A DNA stretch of 11,520 bases from NCBI GenBank assembly GCA_029858245.1, contig JAOUFL010000052.1, positions 1 to 11,520 on the forward strand, read 5' to 3'. The DNA is from Candidatus Zixiibacteriota bacterium. Lineage in GTDB: Bacteria > Zixibacteria > MSB-5A5 > RBG-16-43-9. Positions within the stretch are counted from its first letter, which is position 1; each line of letters starts with the position of its first letter. Shown here in pieces: positions 5,713 to 10,775 of this stretch. The translations under genes and the position numbers were made by a program. The notes beneath the pieces are model-generated. The model was not told the origin of the DNA. It did not search any database and saw only the letters and a list, made by a program, of their open reading frames with translations.

Positions 5713-6579
5713 ATGGCGATATTGGTTGACAACAATAGCAAAGTTATCGTTCAGGGGATTACCGGTGGGGCAGGCAGGTTTCATACGGAGAGGATGCTGC
5801 AGTACGGGACTAAAATCGTAGCCGGGACTTCTCCGGGTAAAGGAGGGGAGAAGGTTTTCGATGTTCCAGTCTATGATACAGTCGAGGAATGCGTCAAAAA
5901 TCATCAGGCAGATACCTCGATAATATTTTTGCCTGCCCGGTTTGTCATGGAAGCCTGTGTGGAGGCAATCTATGCCGGAATTAAATTTGTGGTGGTTATT
6001 CCAGAGCATATTCCTATCTTCGATATGATGCAGATCAGAAAAGAAGCCTTGAAGCATAATGCTCTGGTGATTGGTGGAAACACTGCCGGGATAATCACGC
6101 CGGGTGAAGTTAATCTGGGGATTATGCCGGATATCGCTTTTTCGCCCGGCAGGGTAGGCACGGTCTCACGTTCCGGTTCACTGACATATTATGTTGCAGA
6201 TACGCTGACCCGCACCGGATATGGCGAGACCACCTGCGTGGGTTTAGGTGGTGACCCGGTTTTAGGGACTACTTTTGACGAGATATTATGGCTTTTCGAG
6301 AAAGACGAGAAGACCAAAGCGGTGGTCTTAGTCGGGGAAATTGGTGGGGTGTATGAGGAGAAAGCTAAGGACACTATAAGTAAGATGAAAAAACCGGTTA
6401 TTGCGATGGTGGGAGGTCTTTACGCTCCTCAGGGTAAAAGGATGGGTCACGCTGGAGCAATTGTGGAAGGGGAGATGGGGACTGCCCAGTCCAAGTTGAA
6501 AGCTCTGGAACAGGGTGGTGCTCATATTGCTAAAACTTTTCTGGATATTCCGGAGATTTTAAAAAAGTTGGGGATTTAA
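5713..6579 (+). CDS. sucD: succinyl-CoA synthetase-type CoA ligase, alpha subunit
   Basis: 288 residues, matching the usual ~290. MAILVDNNSKVIVQGITGGAGRFH (CoA-binding Rossmann start, 1-24), PGKGGEKVFDVPVYDTV (41-57), VSRSGSLTY (151-159), VGLGGDPV (176-183), GEIGG (208-212) and the active-site histidine H246 in GKRMGHAGAI all fit. H246 carries the phosphoryl group during ATP- or GTP-driven CoA-thioester formation. It should form a complex with the beta subunit encoded at 3266-4453. The usual GPNCPG segment near the CoA/phosphohistidine site reads GGNTAG here (121-126): the first Pro and the Cys are lost, and the second Pro is Ala. Thr at the Cys position is, from memory, known in other branches; Gly for Pro is less usual. 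AAGGA (5700-5704) is 8 bases before the ATG. The annotation as succinyl-specific is by family only. Confidence 0.93.
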   Translation: MAILVDNNSKVIVQGITGGAGRFHTERMLQYGTKIVAGTSPGKGGEKVFDVPVYDTVEECVKNHQADTSIIFLPARFVMEACVEAIYAGIKFVVVIPEHIPIFDMMQIRKEALKHNALVIGGNTAGIITPGEVNLGIMPDIAFSPGRVGTVSRSGSLTYYVADTLTRTGYGETTCVGLGGDPVLGTTFDEILWLFEKDEKTKAVVLVGEIGGVYEEKAKDTISKMKKPVIAMVGGLYAPQGKRMGHAGAIVEGEMGTAQSKLKALEQGGAHIAKTFLDIPEILKKLGI

Positions 6580-6619
6580 AGTAGCCGAGATTTGCATGAT
6601 TGGGTTCAAGGGAAAAATT

Positions 6620-6664
6620 GTAGTGCGACCATCCTTGTCCCGAAGTAAGCGGGATCAGGGTCGC
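6620..6664. repeat. GTAG-footed long imperfect hairpin
   Basis: GTAG (6620-6623) precedes a stem of GCGACC (6625-6630) with GGTCGC (6659-6664), continued inside by CCTTGTCCCG/CGGGATCAGG with mismatches. The GTAGTGCGAC foot is like the left half of the element at 5521. It opens the hairpin pile between sucD and the asparaginase gene. Confidence 0.65.
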
Positions 6665-6682
6665 CTAAGTTTGAAGTTGGTG

Positions 6683-6741
6683 CGGGAATTAGAATTCCCG
6701 AACCATATGTAACTCGTGCAGGAAATCCAATTCCTGCACGA
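6683..6741. repeat. two further perfect hairpins between sucD and the asparaginase
   Basis: CGGGAATT-AG-AATTCCCG (6683-6700) has 8-bp arms. TCGTGCAGGAA (6714-6724) pairs with TTCCTGCACGA (6731-6741), 11 bp with a 6-base loop. Neither has an exact GTAG foot. They belong to the same dense run of palindromes as their neighbours; neither has a T-run, so terminator function is doubtful. Confidence 0.65.
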
Positions 6742-6758
6742 ACAGAAGAAAAGTTTTT

Positions 6759-6811
6759 CGTGATGCGATTCTTTCAGAATCGCTCAAGCGAGGCTAAAGC
6801 CTCGCACTACG
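6759..6811. repeat. paired-hairpin element (BIME-like), copy 4, decayed left foot
   Basis: The left foot is CGTGATGCG (apparently decayed from CGTAGTGCG). The first hairpin is GCGATTCT-TTC-AGAATCGC (6765-6783), the second GCGAGGCT-AA-AGCCTCGC (6788-6805), closed by ACTACG (6806-6811). The right hairpin is identical to that at 5550-5567. The element ends 14 bases before the preferred asparaginase start, and its whole length is open in the asparaginase frame. Confidence 0.8.
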
Positions 6812-6825
6812 CAATAGATAAAAAT

Positions 6826-7851
6826 ATGAACTCCATTTTAGTTAAAGTCTATCGAGGGAAAACAGTTGAGAGTGTTCACTCAGGCTCGGTGGTGGTGGTG
6901 GATGCTAAGGGGAAATTGATTTACTCTTTAGGCGACCCTTATTTTGTTACTTATCTCCGCTCGTCTGCCAAGCCTTTTCAGGCTATTCCCTTGATAACCT
7001 CTGGTGCAGCGAAAGAATTTGGATTTACTCAAAAGGAAATCGCCATAATCTCAGGTTCGCATAACGGACAGAAGATTCATACCGAGGTAGTCAAAAGTAT
7101 CCTGAGTAAAATAGGGCTTTCGGAGAAAAACCTGCAGTGCGGCGCGCATATACCACATTACTATACTATTAATAATATCACTCCACCAAAAAATAAAAAG
7201 TTTTTTCCCATTCATCACAACTGTTCTGGTAAACATGCCGGGATCTTAGCCCTTAGTGTTTATTATGGCTGGAGTGTAAAAAATTATCTGGATAAAAAAC
7301 ATCCCGCACAGAAAATGATTTTAAGAGCTATCTCTGAAATATGTCAGTATCCGGAAAAAAAGATCGGGTTGGGAATTGATGGGTGTGGGGTAGTGGTTCA
7401 TGCGTTACCTATTTATAATATGGCAGTCGGGTTTTCTAATCTGGTAAATCATAATTCAAAAGATGAAAAAACTGCAAAAGCCTACAAGCTGATAGTCGAT
7501 TCGATGAAAAAATATCCGCAGATGGTGTCAGGTGTAGGCAGATCCGATTTGGGTCTTGCCATTGCTTCGAAAAATAATATTCTGGCAAAAGCAGGGGGTG
7601 AGGCGTTGAGCTGTGCCGGGATTCTGAATAAAGGGTGGGGCTTGGCGGTTAAGATAACCGATGGCAACAGAAGGGCTGTTGTGCCTGCTACTATAGAGGC
7701 TCTCAAACAATTGGGTTTGTTAAACAAGCAGCAACTCAAAACCTTGAAAAACTTTTACCTCCCTGAAATTTTTAATTTCCGAAAAGATAAAGTTGGTTAT
7801 ATTAAAGCTGAGTTTAAATTGAAAAAGGGAGAAGTGAGACGGAAGAAGTAA
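6826..7851 (+). CDS. zinc-type L-asparaginase (Asparaginase_II / Rhizobium etli AnsA family)
   Basis: 341 residues. It hydrolyses L-asparagine to aspartate and ammonium in the cytosol. It belongs to the serine-beta-lactamase-like class typified by the inducible R. etli enzyme (ReAV), unrelated to E. coli AnsA/AnsB. From memory, ReAV uses Ser48, Lys51, Ser80, Cys135, Lys138, Asp187 and Cys189. With a constant offset of two, all have counterparts here: S46 and K49 in RSSAKP, S78 in SGSHNG, C133 and K136 in NCSGKH, D185 and C187 in IDGCG. K255 may be the second catalytic lysine. The start chosen is ATG 6826 (MNSILVKVYRG), because the in-frame GTG/ATG at 6760/6763 would add 21-22 residues encoded entirely by a repeat and its flank. 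No clear Shine-Dalgarno precedes it. The C-terminus ends in a basic tail. Confidence 0.9.
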   Translation: MNSILVKVYRGKTVESVHSGSVVVVDAKGKLIYSLGDPYFVTYLRSSAKPFQAIPLITSGAAKEFGFTQKEIAIISGSHNGQKIHTEVVKSILSKIGLSEKNLQCGAHIPHYYTINNITPPKNKKFFPIHHNCSGKHAGILALSVYYGWSVKNYLDKKHPAQKMILRAISEICQYPEKKIGLGIDGCGVVVHALPIYNMAVGFSNLVNHNSKDEKTAKAYKLIVDSMKKYPQMVSGVGRSDLGLAIASKNNILAKAGGEALSCAGILNKGWGLAVKITDGNRRAVVPATIEALKQLGLLNKQQLKTLKNFYLPEIFNFRKDKVGYIKAEFKLKKGEVRRKK

Positions 7852-7884
7852 GACGAAAAAACAGAGAGAGAAGGAAATAAAAAT

Positions 7885-7921
7885 AAAAGAAAGGAAGAAG
7901 GAAAAGGAAAGAAGGAAAAAA
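7885..7921 (+). other. 37-base homopurine tract
   Basis: Every base from 7885 to 7921 is A or G, and the purine bias extends back to about 7820 with few exceptions. It lies between the asparaginase stop and a CCTCACCC element, partly overlapping the latter's first two bases. It may simply be low-complexity AT-rich spacer with GGA motifs, or a triplex-capable or unstructured RNA segment. Confidence 0.7.
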
Positions 7922-7975
7922 CCTCACCCCCGCCTTTGGCGGGATTTTCAACCTGGTCCTCTCCTTCAAGGAGAG
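7920..7975. repeat. CCTCACCC-type double-palindrome element, copy 2
   Basis: AACCTCACCC (7920-7929) matches 3178-3187 exactly. It is followed by hairpin CCCGCC-TTT-GGCGGG (7929-7943), a 15-base spacer, then CTCTCCTT-C-AAGGAGAG (7959-7975), whose arms match the hairpin at 3191-3213. Compared with the first copy, the extra hairpin lies on the other side of the conserved one, so the element is modular. Confidence 0.75.
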
Positions 7976-8031
7976 AAAACATTAAGACAAAAAGTAAAAC
8001 ATTAAATCAAAACTCTAACCTCAACAATTTT

Positions 8032-8571
8032 ATGAGAAAAGATATTTTGAAAATCTTACCGGAGATAAGGAAGATCGAAAACAAAAAGCTAAGGGAAAAA
8101 GTCATAGCTACCTGGGAAGAGGGGATTAAGCTGGGTGGGTGGAAGATTTATGATTTGAAAAAAATTCCATTTAGCCTGATTCTCCCCAATACTAAAATCA
8201 GTATCATAGAGCATACTCGTGCCGTGACCAATACTGCTCTTGGAGTAGCGGATGCTGTTTCCAAAGCCTACGGTAGATTAATAAAGATAGACAAAGACAT
8301 TCTGGTTGCTGGCGGGATTCTTCACGATGTGGGGAAGCTTTTAGAATATGTTAAGGTTGCGGGCAAAATCAACAAAAGCAAAAAAGGTAAATTCTTAAGG
8401 CATCCTTTTTCTGGCTCTAACTTAGCCTACAAATGTGGAATTCCGGAAGAGATCGTTCATCTGATTGCGGTTCATTCACACGAAGGTGATGAGGGTTTTC
8501 GCTCGGTTGAGGCGATTATCATCCATCATTCTGATTTCATTAATTTTGAAATTCTGGGTGGGAAAGCTTAA
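8032..8571 (+). CDS. small HD-domain metal-dependent phosphohydrolase
   Basis: 179 residues from ATG 8032. The HD metal-binding set is clear: H61 (IEHTRAV), H98-D99 in GGILHDVGKLL, H124 in RHPFSGSNLA, H148 and H150 in AVHSHEGD, and D168 in IIHHSDF. HD proteins hydrolyse phosphomonoesters or phosphodiesters of nucleotides and RNA. The extra histidines suggest two metals, as in HD enzymes acting on cyclic nucleotides or 2',3'-cyclic phosphates. The protein has no membrane or signal segment and no second domain, so the substrate is unknown. The frame is open upstream to a TTG at 7936 inside a repeat, but those 32 residues look like translated repeat, so the internal ATG is preferred despite lacking a clear Shine-Dalgarno. 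Confidence 0.85.
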   Translation: MRKDILKILPEIRKIENKKLREKVIATWEEGIKLGGWKIYDLKKIPFSLILPNTKISIIEHTRAVTNTALGVADAVSKAYGRLIKIDKDILVAGGILHDVGKLLEYVKVAGKINKSKKGKFLRHPFSGSNLAYKCGIPEEIVHLIAVHSHEGDEGFRSVEAIIIHHSDFINFEILGGKA

Positions 8572-8577
8572 AATAAA

Positions 8578-8615
8578 GTTCAAAGGTTTAAAAGCTCAAC
8601 TGTTCAAGGTTAAAG
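8578..8615 (+). repeat. degenerate 7-8 bp tandem repeat (GTTCAAAG-like)
   Basis: Successive units read GTTCAAAG, GTTTAAAA, GCTCAACT, GTTCAAG and GTTAAAG, starting 7 bases after the HD-gene stop codon. The phase is kept at 8, 8, 8 and 7 bases. Such tracts arise by replication slippage; no function is implied. Confidence 0.5.
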
Positions 8616-8653
8616 GATGACAATGCAGTATCGGGCTTTACGTCCGACAATGG

Positions 8654-8714
8654 GTAACGTCCCGCATTTTTGCAGGACGGAAAAAGAAATGTCGGGGATG
8701 AACCCCGACGCTAC
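8654..8714. repeat. paired-hairpin element (BIME-like), copy 5
   Basis: The left foot is GTAACG (GTAG-like). The first hairpin is CGTCCCGCA-TTTT-TGCAGGACG (8658-8679, one mismatch). After 11 bases comes GTCGGGG-ATGAA-CCCCGAC (8691-8709), closed by GCTAC (8710-8714). The left half is related to 8768-8790. Just before it, 8634-8650 holds a weaker palindromic stretch (TCGGGC...GTCCGA). Confidence 0.75.
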
Positions 8715-8724
8715 AAAAAACTAA

Positions 8725-8756
8725 GCGAGGCTGAAGCCTCGCACTACGAAAGAAAT
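8725..8756. repeat. single GTAG-type hairpin (right half-unit)
   Basis: GCGAGGCT-GA-AGCCTCGC (8725-8742) with foot ACTACG and tail AAAGAAAT. This 32-base stretch equals 5550-5581 except for one loop base, so sequence conservation runs past the hairpin into the tail. Confidence 0.8.
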
Positions 8757-8767
8757 CAAATTAAAAA

Positions 8768-8790
8768 GTAGCGTCCCATTTTTGCGGGAT
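8768..8790. repeat. short GTAG hairpin before the glycosyltransferase gene
   Basis: GTAGCGTCCC followed by ATTTTTGC and GGGATG is a shortened version of the left half at 8654-8679. It keeps a GTCCC/GGGAT stem (one G-U pair). It ends 11 bases before the next start codon, where a ribosome-binding site would be expected. Confidence 0.6.
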
Positions 8791-8801
8791 GAAATAACCT
8801 G

Positions 8802-10652
8802 ATGAGCATGTTCCAGGAGAAAATAGAAAAAAAAGAGAAAATCATTCTTCTCCTGGTTTTTATTTTAGCCTTTACAGTAAGATTTATCTACATATTGGGA
8901 ATAAGCAGATTACCCCTGTTTGATTTTCCCTTTGCCGATGCACTTTACAATCTGGACTGGGCAAAGCAAATCGCATCCGGTGACTTGTGGGCAAAGGCAC
9001 CTTTTTTCAGGGCTCCGCTTTACCCCTTCTTTTTATCTTTGCTTATTAAGGTCTTCGGGGAGGACCTTTACTTTTTGAGAATTGTACAGATACTAATAGC
9101 CTCTTTAAGCTGTGTTCTGATCTGCCTTTTAGCTCGGAAGTTATTTAATTTTAAAGTAGCTTTACTATCAGCCATCTTTGCCTGCTTTTATGCACCCTTT
9201 ATCTTTTACGAGGCAGAGTTTCAGGATACTTTTCTCATAATATTTCTGGATATTCTTTTAGTCTATCTCTTATTTCTCGCTCAGAAGAAACCTTCACTTT
9301 TCAGATTTTTTCTGAGTGGGATTATCTTAGGGCTTTCCGCTATAACACGTCCTAATATTCTTCTGTTTGCAGTTTTTATTCCCTTCTGGATCTTTTTCTA
9401 TTTCCGCAAGAAAATAAGCTTAAGAAGCGCCCTTAATTTCGCAGCCTTTTTTCTTTTAGGCATTTGTCTGATAGTCCTGCCGGTGATTCTGGTCAACTAT
9501 TTTGCAGGAAAAGATTTTGTGATTATCTCCTGGCAGGGGGGTATAAATTTCTATCTGGGTAATAATCCTTATGCCTCAGGCTATAAGGTAGTTGCCTCCG
9601 GGATAAGAACAACCTGGGAAGGGATTTATTATGACGGTATCAATCTGGCAAATCAAATGAGCGGCAGGGAGCTTACATTTTCCGGGTCACAGAATTTCTG
9701 GTTCAAACAAGGTTTAAATTTTATTCTAAAGCAACCGTTTCCGGCTTTGAAATTATATTTGAAAAAGATTGCTCTTTTCTTGAGTGGGTACGAAATTTCA
9801 GAAAATCCTAACATCTATTTTTTCTGGGCTCAACCCCAGAATATTCTTAAACCTATACTCTGGAAGAACATTTTTTATTTTCCCACAGGGATACTTTTAC
9901 CCTTAGGCTGGTTGGGGCTTTTCCTGAGTTTCAGGAGCTGGCGAAAGTTTTCCATAGTTCCGGGATTTATTTTTGTTTATATGCTATCTGTAATCATTTT
10001 TTTCGTTAATACCAGATTTCGGCTACCGATAATCCCGCTACTTCTTATCTTTTCCGCCTATGCGATTTTCAGGATAATAGAAGAGAAAAAAGTTAAAACT
10101 AAAATTATGATTATTTCTGCAGGTATCCTATTAATCCTTCTTGGAAATATTGACCTGACCAGGCAGATGGATCCGGTTTACAAGGCTCAACTGCATTATT
10201 TACTGGGAAACGCTTATTTAAAGCAAAGGTCATATCAGAATGCAGAAGATGAATTCACCAAATCTATACTGATCTCAAAGGAACAGGCACGCGGTTTCAC
10301 CGGGCTGGGTGTCATTCGTTCTATACAGGGAAATAATGAGGAGGCTGAAAGTTTATTGAAAAAGGCATTGGAAATCGATTCTACGGAGGTATATGCTTAT
10401 CGTTATCTGGGTGATCTTTTTATCAGAAAGAATGAATTTTCAACGGCCTTGCAAATGTATAAAATAGCATTATCACTTAATCCGGAATATGGAGAGGCAT
10501 ATTTCGGAGCCGGCTATGTTTATGCAAATTTAGGGGATTTAAAAAAAGCAGTTGAAATGTGGGAGAAAAGTTTAGTATATTCTCCTGATTTGCCCGGCAC
10601 CAGGGAAAACCTGGAAAGGGCAAGGAGGATGCTAAAAGAAAGTAGCGAGTAG
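8802..10652 (+). CDS. GT-C-fold membrane glycosyltransferase (GT39/ArnT-like) with C-terminal TPR domain
   Basis: 616 residues. After a charged N-terminus, residues 13-34 form the first membrane helix. The following loop has the GT-C style acidic motif (PLFDFPFADALYNLDWAKQI, 38-57) and FFRAPLYPFF (68-77), as in lipid-phosphosugar-using glycosyltransferases of the dolichyl-phosphate-mannose/undecaprenyl-phosphate type. Further helices lie at about 92-111, 117-137, 142-160, 166-201, 208-232, 361-379, 383-402, 407-424 and 433-450. A large non-membrane loop spans 235-345. From about 463 to 597 there are four TPR units (HYLLGNAYLKQRSYQNAEDEF, GFTGLGVIRSIQGNNEEAESL, AYRYLGDLFIRKNEFSTALQMY, AYFGAGYVYANLGDLKKAVEMW). 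It probably glycosylates a protein or glycan on the periplasmic face. With about 11 helices the TPR tail would be periplasmic too, but the helix count is uncertain. No Shine-Dalgarno is evident. The TAG stop falls inside a GTAGCGAG repeat. Confidence 0.85.
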   Translation: MSMFQEKIEKKEKIILLLVFILAFTVRFIYILGISRLPLFDFPFADALYNLDWAKQIASGDLWAKAPFFRAPLYPFFLSLLIKVFGEDLYFLRIVQILIASLSCVLICLLARKLFNFKVALLSAIFACFYAPFIFYEAEFQDTFLIIFLDILLVYLLFLAQKKPSLFRFFLSGIILGLSAITRPNILLFAVFIPFWIFFYFRKKISLRSALNFAAFFLLGICLIVLPVILVNYFAGKDFVIISWQGGINFYLGNNPYASGYKVVASGIRTTWEGIYYDGINLANQMSGRELTFSGSQNFWFKQGLNFILKQPFPALKLYLKKIALFLSGYEISENPNIYFFWAQPQNILKPILWKNIFYFPTGILLPLGWLGLFLSFRSWRKFSIVPGFIFVYMLSVIIFFVNTRFRLPIIPLLLIFSAYAIFRIIEEKKVKTKIMIISAGILLILLGNIDLTRQMDPVYKAQLHYLLGNAYLKQRSYQNAEDEFTKSILISKEQARGFTGLGVIRSIQGNNEEAESLLKKALEIDSTEVYAYRYLGDLFIRKNEFSTALQMYKIALSLNPEYGEAYFGAGYVYANLGDLKKAVEMWEKSLVYSPDLPGTRENLERARRMLKESSE

Positions 10653-10670
10653 CGAGCAGATAGTAGCGAG
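10641..10670 (+). repeat. short direct repeat GTAGCGAG around the glycosyltransferase stop
   Basis: AGTAGCGAG (10641-10649), TAGCGAG (10650-10656) and AGTAGCGAG (10662-10670) are direct copies. The first encodes the final Ser-Ser-Glu of the glycosyltransferase and the second gives the TAG stop. GTAG appears again but without hairpins, so the link to the palindromic elements is uncertain. Confidence 0.6.
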
Positions 10671-10726
10671 GGTAATTCTACCTGAAGTTGAATTCCAGCT
10701 ATCGAGTACCAAAAATAAGAATTTAA

Positions 10727-10761
10727 ACCTAATACCTAAAACCTATGACCTACAACCTAAA
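10727..10761 (+). repeat. five ACCTANN heptamers in tandem before trpB2
   Basis: ACCTA starts at 10727, 10734, 10741, 10748 and 10755, an exact 7-base period (units ACCTAAT, ACCTAAA, ACCTATG, ACCTACA, ACCTAAA). The tract ends 4 bases before the AGGAGG of the next gene, so it lies in its presumed 5' untranslated region. It could vary in copy number by slippage. Confidence 0.8.
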
Positions 10762-10775
10762 ATTCAGGAGGAAGG

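Noticed and set aside
6760..6825. Longer asparaginase starting at GTG 6760 or ATG 6763
   Set aside because: The extra residues are encoded by a palindromic element and its flank; family-like sequence begins at MNSILVKVYRG.
7936..8031. Longer HD protein from TTG 7936
   Set aside because: The TTG lies inside a hairpin of the CCTCACCC element, and the added residues resemble nothing in the HD family.
1362..8790. A RAYT/TnpA-REP or other transposase gene within the window to explain the repeats
   Set aside because: No ORF shows the HUH/Y1 signature; all large ORFs are assigned to other families, so any such gene must lie elsewhere.
10653..10775. Tryptophan riboswitch, T-box or trp leader peptide before trpB2
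   Set aside because: I found no Trp-codon-rich leader ORF, no T-box-like motif and no terminator/antiterminator pair; the gap holds only direct repeats and the heptamer array.
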